Source: Paenibacillus jilunlii (lineage in GTDB: Bacteria; Bacillota; Bacilli; Paenibacillales; Paenibacillaceae). Taken from it: DNA of 64,000 nt. The notes below the pieces were generated by a model. The model was not told the DNA's origin. It made no database searches and saw only the letters and a program-made list of their open reading frames with translations. This document shows, one piece after another, positions 9,767-17,779 of the stretch. Each line of letters begins with the position of its first letter. Position 1 is the first letter of the stretch. A program made the translations under genes and the position numbers. The stretch is taken from contig NZ_FNGM01000003.1 of NCBI RefSeq assembly GCF_900102965.1, positions 124,001-188,000 of the forward strand, given 5' to 3'.

Positions 9767-10684
9767 TTATATACGAATATAGGACTCCAGGAACATCTGA
9801 AGTTCCGAAGCACCGTCAGGTCTGATGCTGTAGCGCTCGGTGCCTTCTCCCCGCAAATGTACCCGCAGGAGGCCGGCGACGCGCAGAATGAGCAGATGGT
9901 GCATCAGCATTTCCCTCGTTTGGCTCAGCTCCGACTGCATCTCCCACATCGTCTTAGGCTCATGGGCGATAAAGCGCAGCATACGCAGCCGGGTCGGGTC
10001 GGAGAGGGCTTTGGTTAAGCGGAGCAGCACGGTAGGCGGCTCGTCTTCACTGTCCTGAGGCACATCGACAGGATATTGTACCAGCATCAATCTTTTATAG
10101 AAGCAATAGGTATTGATCGGCCGGTTGTGGACAGTGGGCAGCAGAACTATGGTCTCCAGCTCCGGAATATCCTCGATGACCATGCCGCCGGAGGCATATT
10201 CAATGAGAGCGACGATATCCATTTTGCTCTCCAGCATTTTTTTCTCCGAGGCGTCTTCGATCATCAGCGGCAGCATCCTTTGCTCCGTATGGCGGAAATA
10301 CTGGTCGTACCAGAGCCGCAGCAGCGGAGTGTAGCCGTATTTGATCCGGGCGCATTCTTCCAGGGTGAACGATTCGAAAAAAGGTGCAGTACGCTCAAAG
10401 CATTCCTCCAGCGGACAGGCCTCCAGCTCATCCAGGAATTGGGTGACCTTCGAAGCCGGGCCTCTGTTGTACGCCCATGCGTAGAGCACATCATAGTCGC
10501 TAAAGGGCCATTCGGCAGCCTGGCGCAGTACAGAAATCTGCTGCGGGGCGATGCGGCTGTCGACATCGCGGATCCAATCGGGTCCGATGTCCAGATTGGA
10601 GATCCATTTTCTGGTTACATATAACATAAAACTGTCCAGCAGTTCGTATACCGGTGATACATCAATTTCTAATTTATAGTTCAC
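9767..10684 (-). CDS. ArsR-type winged-helix transcriptional regulator with long N-terminal domain
   Basis: A protein of 305 residues. The C-terminal ~85 residues form an ArsR-like winged helix (LTKALSDPTRLRMLRFI, then the recognition helix around SQTREMLMHHLLIL). The N-terminal ~210 residues are a helical domain of unknown ligand, as in larger ArsR-fold proteins of Bacillales. The start is GTG at 10684 behind GGGGGTG. It faces away from the MFS gene at 10820, which is a likely target. No Cys cluster typical of metal sensors is seen in the winged helix, so a metal role is not supported. Confidence 0.85.
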   Translation of the reverse strand: MNYKLEIDVSPVYELLDSFMLYVTRKWISNLDIGPDWIRDVDSRIAPQQISVLRQAAEWPFSDYDVLYAWAYNRGPASKVTQFLDELEACPLEECFERTAPFFESFTLEECARIKYGYTPLLRLWYDQYFRHTEQRMLPLMIEDASEKKMLESKMDIVALIEYASGGMVIEDIPELETIVLLPTVHNRPINTYCFYKRLMLVQYPVDVPQDSEDEPPTVLLRLTKALSDPTRLRMLRFIAHEPKTMWEMQSELSQTREMLMHHLLILRVAGLLRVHLRGEGTERYSIRPDGASELQMFLESYIRI

Positions 10685-10728
10685 GAGCTTGCACCCCCAG
10701 GAAATCGGTCACTTCTATATATTATCTC

Positions 10729-10757
10729 TTGTTTTGAAGAAGGTTGTCCACTATAAT
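10729..10757 (+). promoter_or_regulatory. Sigma-A type promoter of the MFS gene
   Basis: TTGTTT (10729-10734), a 17 bp spacer and a perfect TATAAT (10752-10757), in the divergent intergenic region 63 bp before the MFS start. The regulator on the other strand begins 45 bp upstream of the -35. Confidence 0.65.
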
Positions 10758-10819
10758 GTTCGGTGTTTGCCAGGGCGTGTAAGTTTCCGTAATCTAGAAA
10801 TACATAGGAGGATTCATTC

Positions 10820-11998
10820 GTGCCAGACAGTACCGCTACCTCTGTGAACCAGAGCAGTAAACTTAATTACTTCATTCTGATTACCGTTATTATTGCCGCG
10901 GGGCTCAGCCAAGGCTTGCTGCTGCCGGTATTATCCATCCTGCTGGAGCAAAAGGGGATCTCGTCCTCGCTGAACGGCCTGAATGCCGCCGCTCTGTATG
11001 TAGGCTCGTTCGCGATGACGCTGGTGGCGGAACGGATTCTCAGCGGGATTGGTTTTAAAAAATTGATCGCAGCCGGGGTTAGCCTTGTACTGGTGTCGCT
11101 CCTTTTATTTCCGCTGCTTCCTGGGGTCAAAGCCTGGTTTCTGCTGCGCCTGCTGGTTGGCGTGGGGGACTCGGCCATCAATTATGCTGCCCAGCTCTGG
11201 GTGCTGCTGATGACGCCTGCCGCGCACCGTGGCCGCAATCTCTCCCTGTACGGGATGTCTTACGGGCTCGGCTTCAGCCTCGGGCCGCTTGGCATAAGCC
11301 TGCTCCGGTTCGGGCAGGCGGCGCCTTTTGCGGCTATTGCTCTGCTGTTCCTGCTTGTGCTGCTCCTCGTGCTGCTCAAGCTCCCGGACTCCCGTCCGGA
11401 CAAGGTAGAACATGGGGAAGGCCAGGCCCGCCGGTTCGCCCGCAGCTACAGTCTGGCATGGTATGCGCTGATCCCGGCACTTTTATACGGGTATATGGAA
11501 GCAAGCCTGAACAGCAACTTCCCGGTATACGGGCTGCGCATCGGCTTCAGCGCCAATGAGATCGCAGCACTGCTGCCGTTCGCAGGGATTGGAGGACTGC
11601 TGCTGCAGATGCCGTTAGGCATCTGGAGCGACCGTTACGGCCGGAAGAAAATTCTGATTGTCTCCGGGGTGGGCGGAGGTTTGGCGTTTGCCCTTCTGCC
11701 GCTGGCGCAAGACCGGTTCCTATGGACCCTGGCCGTGCTCATGGCAGCCGGCGGGCTTGTAGGCTCCTTTTTCTCGCTGGGCCTCAGCTATGCAGCAGAT
11801 ATCCTGCCGCGCAATCTGCTGCCAGCCGCCAATGTAGTTTCTTCATTCCATTACAGTTTCGGCAGTATTATCGGACCGGGCCTCGGCGGTCTGCTGCTGC
11901 AATTCGGCTGGGGCGGCGGGGTATTTCTCCTGATGGGCATTTTATATATTTTGTTCGGCCTGGCCGGGTTATTATTCTCGCCACGCCAGACGATTTGA
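10820..11998 (+). CDS. MFS transporter
   Basis: Membrane protein of 392 residues with about 12 hydrophobic helices. It carries MFS signature loops such as WSDRYGRKKILI between helices 8 and 9 of the fold. GTG at 10820 is the start, with AGGAGG at 10805-10810. It is probably a drug or metabolite exporter of the YttB/YfcJ kind; the substrate cannot be read. Its position opposite the winged-helix regulator suggests local control. No terminator is evident before the next gene, which has its own promoter. Confidence 0.9.
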   Translation: MPDSTATSVNQSSKLNYFILITVIIAAGLSQGLLLPVLSILLEQKGISSSLNGLNAAALYVGSFAMTLVAERILSGIGFKKLIAAGVSLVLVSLLLFPLLPGVKAWFLLRLLVGVGDSAINYAAQLWVLLMTPAAHRGRNLSLYGMSYGLGFSLGPLGISLLRFGQAAPFAAIALLFLLVLLLVLLKLPDSRPDKVEHGEGQARRFARSYSLAWYALIPALLYGYMEASLNSNFPVYGLRIGFSANEIAALLPFAGIGGLLLQMPLGIWSDRYGRKKILIVSGVGGGLAFALLPLAQDRFLWTLAVLMAAGGLVGSFFSLGLSYAADILPRNLLPAANVVSSFHYSFGSIIGPGLGGLLLQFGWGGGVFLLMGILYILFGLAGLLFSPRQTI

Positions 11999-12029
11999 GG
12001 TAAGATAAGAACGAGTGCTCGCATGGAAT

Positions 12030-12058
12030 TTGATCCCGCTTTCAGAGTAAACTATAGA
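12030..12058 (+). promoter_or_regulatory. Promoter of the ABC ATPase / two-component unit
   Basis: TTGATC (12030-12035), a 17 bp spacer and TATAGA (12053-12058), 31 bp before the ATG at 12089. Confidence 0.65.
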
Positions 12059-12088
12059 GTAGAGATGAAGACAGGGAGAGGCTGAACT

Positions 12089-12814
12089 ATGATCACAGTT
12101 GAACATTTGGCCAAAGCAGTTGGGGAAGACAAAATTCCGGTACTGCAGGATATTGGCTTTCAATTAGAAGAAGGTGAATTGGTAGTGCTGCTCGGAGCGA
12201 GCGGAAGCGGGAAGTCAACGCTGCTGCGCTGCCTGGCGCTCAAGGAGAAATGGGACCGCGGCAACTTCAGGGTAGATGGAATGGATATTATGAAAAGCGC
12301 CTTTGCCGGTAAACGCAAGATCAGCCGTGAATGGGCGTACCTTGAACAGAATGCGGAGCTGAACCCGAACCGGACGGCGCTTAAGAATGTGCTGATCGGC
12401 CAGTCTTCGCAGACCCCGCTGTGGCGGATGGTGACCGGGATGGTGCGGTCGGATGATTACATGGGCGCAATGGACCAGCTTGATTTGCTCGGCCTGCTCG
12501 ACAAGGCTAAGCTGAAGACCAGCCAGCTCAGCGGGGGAGAACGCCAGCGCGTGGCTATTGCCCGCGCATTAGTGCATGGAGCCAAGGTTATACTGGCAGA
12601 TGAGCCGGTTACCGGCCTTGATCCCAAATCGGCGGAAAATGTGCTGGAGACACTGCGCAAACTGTGCAAGGAAACCGGGCTTACGGTCATTACCGTGATC
12701 CCGATCGAGCTGGCGGAGCGTTACGCCACCCGGATCTGGGTGCTCGATGACGGAAGAATCAAACATGATGTAAAGGGCCGCAGACTGACTTCTCAGGAGC
12801 GCGCCCGGCTGTAA
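12089..12814 (+). CDS. ABC transporter ATP-binding protein, phosphonate (PhnC)-like
   Basis: ATPase of 241 residues with Walker A GASGSGKST (~36-44), signature LSGGERQ (~144-150) and Walker B VILADEPVTGLD. Overall spacing resembles PhnC-type ATPases. No permease or phosphonate-binding protein is encoded nearby; instead a lipoprotein and a two-component system follow. It may serve a permease encoded elsewhere or have a regulatory role. RBS GGGAGAGG precedes ATG 12089. The stop lies 32 bp before the next start, so the unit is likely one transcript from the promoter at 12030. Confidence 0.88.
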   Translation: MITVEHLAKAVGEDKIPVLQDIGFQLEEGELVVLLGASGSGKSTLLRCLALKEKWDRGNFRVDGMDIMKSAFAGKRKISREWAYLEQNAELNPNRTALKNVLIGQSSQTPLWRMVTGMVRSDDYMGAMDQLDLLGLLDKAKLKTSQLSGGERQRVAIARALVHGAKVILADEPVTGLDPKSAENVLETLRKLCKETGLTVITVIPIELAERYATRIWVLDDGRIKHDVKGRRLTSQERARL

Positions 12815-12846
12815 TGTACCGAACTGAAGGCAACCGGGAGAGAGTG

Positions 12847-14136
12847 ATGAAGTTGAGTAGACAAGTTCTGAAGCGCCTGGCGGCGGTGTCATTGTCACTG
12901 TCTGTGCTGTCGGGCTGCACCTTCATCAGCGATCCTGTTTCGAAGATGAGGGCGCCCCAGCTGTCCGCCGATAAGGCGTCATTGAAGACAGCGATCAATA
13001 CCCTGAAGCCTGCCGGCTCCACGCTGATCCGGCCGGCCAATAATGATGACAGCGCCATTTTTACAGAGGATCTGGACAATGACGGCATCATGGAGACGCT
13101 CGTTTTCTATCTGACGAAGAATGAAACGGTGCAGATTCACGGCATGATCCTGGAGAAGCACGATAAAGCCTGGGTGAAAAAGCTGGTGTTTGACGGCAAT
13201 GGAACCGGACTGGACTCTGTGAATATTCAGGATGTTACAGGTGACGGCAAGCTGGATATCATTGCAGGCTATTCGCGCGGGGAAGAAAAAGGCATGGTGG
13301 TATACAGCTATTCAGACGGTGTTCTGGAGGAGATGCTGACTCAGCCCTACACCAAATATTTGCTGGACGATCTGAACGAAGATGGTATTCAAGACATCAC
13401 CGTTGTGAATTTCAAACGCAATGAATTTGCCACGATTGCAACCTATCAGTACAGCGACGGGTTCAAGGTTCTGGATGAACTGGATGATCTGGATCCGTAT
13501 TTTAATAATTATTACAATATTGTCTCAGGAAAAGTAGCCGAACATAAAGAAGGTATCATATTGGACGCTGCGGTTGATTCCCATTCGGCCTACTCAACCA
13601 TGGTAGTGATGGAGAACAACAAGCTGCGTGTGGTTGTTCCGGGGGACGCCAGAACCTTCAAGGAGCGCAAGATTGTCAGTGAAGACATCGACGGGGACGG
13701 CATCTTGGAGATCGGTCTGCTCGAGCCTCCCAAGGGCTGGGAATACTTCGATCCGCAGACCATTCCGTATTTTAATTCCTATTATAAATGGGATGGCAAG
13801 AATGGACTTACCTTCTCCGACCAGCTGTACCAGGACCCGTCGGACCGGTTCACCCTTAACATTTTACCGAAATGGTATGAGAAGGTGACGGTTGACACCA
13901 AGTCCGTCCAGGATAAATATTTAAGGTTCATCATGCTGGACACTGGAGAGACGGTGGCTGAGGTTTCTTTCTTTACTCCTGCAGAATGGGACCGGGAGAA
14001 AAATGAAGGCTGGGAGATGCTCGGAAGCGATTTGGACAAAATTATCGGCTACCGGGGAGAACTGGAGCAGAATACAAGCGGGGGAGACAGCAACAAAATC
14101 ACCTCGCCTATTGAGAGGAAGGGAATCGATGAGTAA
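12847..14136 (+). CDS. Lipoprotein with FG-GAP/VCBS-like Ca-loop repeats
   Basis: Predicted exported lipoprotein of 429 residues. It has a basic N-terminus, a hydrophobic stretch and lipobox VLSGC with the lipidated Cys at 24. At least four acidic loops of the form D-x-D-x-D/N-G-x-x-[DE] are visible: DLDNDGIME, DVTGDGKLD, DLNEDGIQD and DIDGDGILE. They recur at intervals as in integrin-like beta-propellers. ATG 12847 is preferred over 12814 because GGGAGAG precedes it. Its end overlaps the response regulator by 8 bases, which points to translational coupling and a shared function, possibly as the extracellular sensing partner of the kinase. Confidence 0.85.
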   Translation: MKLSRQVLKRLAAVSLSLSVLSGCTFISDPVSKMRAPQLSADKASLKTAINTLKPAGSTLIRPANNDDSAIFTEDLDNDGIMETLVFYLTKNETVQIHGMILEKHDKAWVKKLVFDGNGTGLDSVNIQDVTGDGKLDIIAGYSRGEEKGMVVYSYSDGVLEEMLTQPYTKYLLDDLNEDGIQDITVVNFKRNEFATIATYQYSDGFKVLDELDDLDPYFNNYYNIVSGKVAEHKEGIILDAAVDSHSAYSTMVVMENNKLRVVVPGDARTFKERKIVSEDIDGDGILEIGLLEPPKGWEYFDPQTIPYFNSYYKWDGKNGLTFSDQLYQDPSDRFTLNILPKWYEKVTVDTKSVQDKYLRFIMLDTGETVAEVSFFTPAEWDREKNEGWEMLGSDLDKIIGYRGELEQNTSGGDSNKITSPIERKGIDE

Positions 14137-14827
14137 AGTACTGATCCTGGAGGATGAAGAATCCATCCGGAGTTTTATTGTGATTAACCTTAAGCGCAAC
14201 GGGTTTGAGGTGCTGGAGGCTGCAGACGGAAACGAGGCGCTGCACAAGCTGACCACGGTGCCCGATATTGATATCGCACTGCTGGATGTAATGGTGCCGG
14301 GGATCGACGGATTTGAGGTATGCAGACGCATCAGAGAGACCAATGAACGGCTGGGGATTATTTTTCTGACCGCGAAGGTTCAGGAGCAGGACAAAGTCTA
14401 TGCCCTTTCGGTAGGAGCGGATGACCATGTAAGCAAACCGTTCAGCCCTACAGAGCTGATCGCCCGCATTCAATCCCTGCTCCGCCGGGTCAATGTGCAC
14501 CGGGAGCAGTCAGCCAAGGTTTCTTTTCAATCCGGGCCGTTTACGCTCGACCTGATTTCCAAGCAGTTCAAACGCAGCGGAGAGGCGATTGAGCTGACCC
14601 CGACTGAATTTTCACTGGTGCAATATTTCCTGGAGATGGAGAATACCCCGCTCAGCCGTGATTCACTGCTTGATCATGTCTGGGGCAAGGAATATATGGG
14701 CGATCCCAAAATAGTGGATGTTAATATCCGCCGGCTGCGGCAAAAAATCGAAAATAATCCGTCGGAACCGGAATATCTTCAGACCGTGTGGGGTCACGGC
14801 TATAAGTGGAAAGGCCAAGGACAATGA
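14129..14827 (+). CDS. OmpR-family response regulator
   Basis: A protein of 232 residues: receiver domain with phospho-acceptor D53 in LLDVMVPGIDG, the acidic pair ED (9-10), and conserved Lys in VSKPFSP (~104). A C-terminal winged helix follows (ELTPTEFSLV, then DPKIVDVNIRRLRQKI). ATG 14129 is inside the last codons of the lipoprotein gene, after GAGAGGAAGGG. Its stop overlaps the kinase start (ATGA), so kinase and regulator are made together. Confidence 0.95.
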   Translation: MSKVLILEDEESIRSFIVINLKRNGFEVLEAADGNEALHKLTTVPDIDIALLDVMVPGIDGFEVCRRIRETNERLGIIFLTAKVQEQDKVYALSVGADDHVSKPFSPTELIARIQSLLRRVNVHREQSAKVSFQSGPFTLDLISKQFKRSGEAIELTPTEFSLVQYFLEMENTPLSRDSLLDHVWGKEYMGDPKIVDVNIRRLRQKIENNPSEPEYLQTVWGHGYKWKGQGQ

Positions 14828-16251
14828 TCAAGAAGGGGATGCGCAGACAGATTGTATTGCACTATATTTTTGTCGTCTTTGTGGCGCTTCTCCTCGTTGA
14901 GGTTATATTCCTGCTGGCGATCCGGACGTATTATTACGACAGTGTCTACAGTAAAATCACAACGCATATCGGGACGGCAGAGGATTTCCTGAAATATGAG
15001 ATTTCCGGAGAGCGCTCACCCAATCAACTGCAAAAGCTGCTCGATTTCTTCGAAATGGACTATACGGAACTCCAGGTGCTGACGCAGGATGGGAATATGC
15101 TGATCAGTTCCACCGGATTTCAGCCCGACCGCACCATTACGACAAGTGATGTCCCGGAAGCGGTGGGGGGGAGTGTCGGCCGCTGGGTGGGCCGCCAGCC
15201 GGGTACGAACGAAAGTGTAATGGCCGTCTCCAAGCTGGTGCATATCAACGGGCGCGAGACGTATGTCATCCGTTACGTTACCTCGATGGAAAGAATCGAC
15301 AGTGATCTGCTGAACCTGACGCTGGTATCCATTGGGATTGGTTCAGCGGTTATGGCGATTGTCGTTTTGTTCAGCTTCGGTCTGGCGAATTCTATTGTCA
15401 AGCCGCTGAAGAATATCACCGCTGTCTCCGCGCAGATGGCGAAGGGCAAATTCACTACCCGCATCAAAGGCGATTACCGCTACGAAATCGGTGATCTGGC
15501 TTCGACGCTGAATTATATGGCGGATGAGATTATCCGCAGCAACCAGATCAAGGATGATTTCATTTCCTCCATCTCGCATGAGCTGCGGACTCCGCTTACC
15601 AGCATCAAGGGCTGGAGCGAAACGCTCGTATCCGGCGGTTATGATCCGGAGGAAACCAAGCTGGGTATGGAGATCATCTCCAAGGAAAGCGACCGGCTGA
15701 TCGGGCTGGTGGAAGAAATACTCGACTTCTCTAAGCTGCAGCAGAATGAAATGAAGCTGTCCATGGGACGTGTGGATATCAAAGTGCTGCTGCAGGAGAC
15801 CATTCTGAATATCTGGGCCAAAGCAGAGAAAAAACGGATTCACCTGCTGTTGGAATGTGACGAGACATTCTTTATCAAGGCCGATGCCAACCGGTTGAAG
15901 CAAGTGTTCCTTAATCTGGTGGACAACGCTGTGAAGTTTTCTCCCGAGGATTCAAGCATCGTCCTGTCTGCACACCGGCTGCCAGGCAGTGAACTTGCGG
16001 TTATTGTGCGGGACAGCGGGATAGGCATCAGTGAGGCCCATCTCGGCAGAGTGCGCGACCGCTTCTTCCAGGTGGATGCCCTGAATGGGGGAACAGGCTT
16101 GGGGCTCGCGATCTCACAGCAAATTGTTGAGCTGCATGGCGGCAAGCTGGAAATGGACAGCGAGCTTGGCAAGGGGACACAGGTGACTGTGATTTTGCCG
16201 ATGACGGAGGAGCAGGCACCGGAAGCTTCTAAGGAAGAAAAACCGCTCTAG
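14824..16251 (+). CDS. Sensor histidine kinase (HAMP, HisKA, HATPase)
   Basis: Membrane kinase of 475 residues. TM1 is ~15-37, then an extracytoplasmic sensor segment of ~120 residues, TM2 ~160-185 and HAMP. HisKA has H252 in SISHELRTPLTSIKGW. The ATPase domain shows the N box VFLNLVDNAVKF and G boxes DSGIGI and GTGLGLAI. It starts at the ATGA overlap with the response regulator. The partner is clearly the regulator just upstream; the signal is unknown but may involve the lipoprotein of the same operon. Confidence 0.95.
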   Translation: MIKKGMRRQIVLHYIFVVFVALLLVEVIFLLAIRTYYYDSVYSKITTHIGTAEDFLKYEISGERSPNQLQKLLDFFEMDYTELQVLTQDGNMLISSTGFQPDRTITTSDVPEAVGGSVGRWVGRQPGTNESVMAVSKLVHINGRETYVIRYVTSMERIDSDLLNLTLVSIGIGSAVMAIVVLFSFGLANSIVKPLKNITAVSAQMAKGKFTTRIKGDYRYEIGDLASTLNYMADEIIRSNQIKDDFISSISHELRTPLTSIKGWSETLVSGGYDPEETKLGMEIISKESDRLIGLVEEILDFSKLQQNEMKLSMGRVDIKVLLQETILNIWAKAEKKRIHLLLECDETFFIKADANRLKQVFLNLVDNAVKFSPEDSSIVLSAHRLPGSELAVIVRDSGIGISEAHLGRVRDRFFQVDALNGGTGLGLAISQQIVELHGGKLEMDSELGKGTQVTVILPMTEEQAPEASKEEKPL

Positions 16252-16274
16252 CCCAAACACTGGACTGGAGACAA

Positions 16275-16322
16275 AATAAGGGATGAGGAAACTGTCAATA
16301 ACAGCTTCTTCATCCCTTATTC
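16275..16322. terminator. Bidirectional terminator between the kinase gene and glgC
   Basis: Arms AATAAGGGATGA and TCATCCCTTATT enclose an imperfect inner stem. The minus-strand side ends in TTATTTTG, so it best serves glgC. Confidence 0.75.
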
Positions 16323-16342
16323 CGGTTGGAGCGATATTCGTT

Positions 16343-17563
16343 TTAAGAAGGAAGCCCTTCCGCACGCAGACGTCCGGTTTTCTCGTAGACCTCCTGCAGA
16401 AGACGGGAAGGCTGGGTCTTAATGACCGGCTTGGCGGCAACGATCTCATGCGGGCCGACAACGACGATGTTGTCCGGACTGCCCTTGATCACGGCCCCGT
16501 CCTTAATGACAGCCCCTTCACCGATAATGGCATTCTCAATCAGCACGCCACGTCCGATTCTTACCCCGGGCATAATGACACTCTGTTTCACCAGACTCAG
16601 CTTGCCGACTTCAACTCCGCCAAAGACGACCGAACGGTTCAGGCTGCCCTCCAGCAGGCAGGAATCATTCACAAGACTGTCAGCAGAAGGCAGTTGAACC
16701 CGTGGTTTATGCACCGGCTTCGTCCGGCGGGCCCGGCTGTACATCGGCCAGCGGGAGTTGTCGAGCTTGAAGCCGTTGCCTTCGTGCAGCAGATCCATAT
16801 GAGCTTCCCACAGGCTGTCAACCGTCCCTACATCCCGCCAATACCCCTGAAAACGGTAGGCGAACAGAGCTTCGTTGCCATCCAGCATCGTTGGAATGAC
16901 ATCCTTGCCAAAATCATGGCTGGAGGCGGAATCGGCGGCATCCAGCAGCAGATGCTCCTTGAGGTATTTCCATTCAAATAAGTAAATACCCATCGAAGCA
17001 AGGTTGCTCTTAGGAACCTTGGGTTTTTCGGCAAATTCTGAGATTTTAAGCTCATCATTCACGTTCATTACCCCGAAACGGCTGGCCTGATCCCAAGGCA
17101 CTTCCATAACGGAGATGGTAGCTTTTGCATTTTTGCTAATATGATAATTGAGCATTTTCCGGTAATTCATATGGTAAATATGATCCGCCGACAAAATAAG
17201 GACATGTTCTGGGTTGTGGCTGTCAATAAATTCAATATTTTTATAAATGGCATCGGCTGTTCCTGTGTAGCTGTCTCTGCCTTCAACGCCGGAGGGAAGC
17301 AGCTTCACTCCTTTGCCCGACTGGGTATGGAGACCCCATGGCTCACCTTCGCCAATATGATGATGCAAGGAATTGGCTTCATACTGAGTCAATACCCCTA
17401 CAGTATCAATATTGGAATTTACACAATTGCTGAGGGGAAAGTCAATGATTCTATACTGTCCTCCGAAAGGGACTGCAGGCTTAGCCATGGTGGAAGTCAA
17501 GGGGGCGAGTCTGCGTCCTTCCCCTCCTGCCAGCAGCATGGCGATACATTCTTTTTTACTCAT
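16343..17563 (-). CDS. glgC: Glucose-1-phosphate adenylyltransferase
   Basis: Makes ADP-glucose from glucose 1-phosphate and ATP, the committed step of glycogen synthesis. The 406 residues are normal for GlgC. Visible are the nucleotide-binding loop [13 protein letters not shown], the activator-region element [15 protein letters not shown], substrate residues around EFAEKPK, and the C-terminal left-handed beta-helix hexapeptides ([20 protein letters not shown]). The start at 17563 follows GGGAGGG. It faces away from glgB-glgA across a 216 bp shared region, so both transcripts may be controlled there. No separate GlgD paralogue is seen. Confidence 0.96.
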   Translation of the reverse strand: MSKKECIAMLLAGGEGRRLAPLTSTMAKPAVPFGGQYRIIDFPLSNCVNSNIDTVGVLTQYEANSLHHHIGEGEPWGLHTQSGKGVKLLPSGVEGRDSYTGTADAIYKNIEFIDSHNPEHVLILSADHIYHMNYRKMLNYHISKNAKATISVMEVPWDQASRFGVMNVNDELKISEFAEKPKVPKSNLASMGIYLFEWKYLKEHLLLDAADSASSHDFGKDVIPTMLDGNEALFAYRFQGYWRDVGTVDSLWEAHMDLLHEGNGFKLDNSRWPMYSRARRTKPVHKPRVQLPSADSLVNDSCLLEGSLNRSVVFGGVEVGKLSLVKQSVIMPGVRIGRGVLIENAIIGEGAVIKDGAVIKGSPDNIVVVGPHEIVAAKPVIKTQPSRLLQEVYEKTGRLRAEGLPS

Positions 17564-17779
17564 TTGTTATCCCTCCCATTTTTTTGTCAATGCTTGTAAT
17601 ATACACGCTGCGCAAGCACTTGAAACGCATAGGTGAAATATATTGCCCTGCTTCTGTAAAAATTACATTCATTACTTTCTTTATTTTTCAGAACCCGAAA
17701 ATCTGCCCAAAATCATTTTCAAAACCTCCACATTCGGGTAATGTTAAAGGTGCATCCTATATACTAAGGTGGTGATGAT
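17564..17779. promoter_or_regulatory. Divergent control region between glgC and glgB
   Basis: 216 bp, AT-rich. On the minus strand, TATATT preceded 16 bp upstream by TTTCAA may serve glgC. On the plus strand, TATACT at about 17758 lies just before the glgB ribosome site. No operator could be named. Confidence 0.4.
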
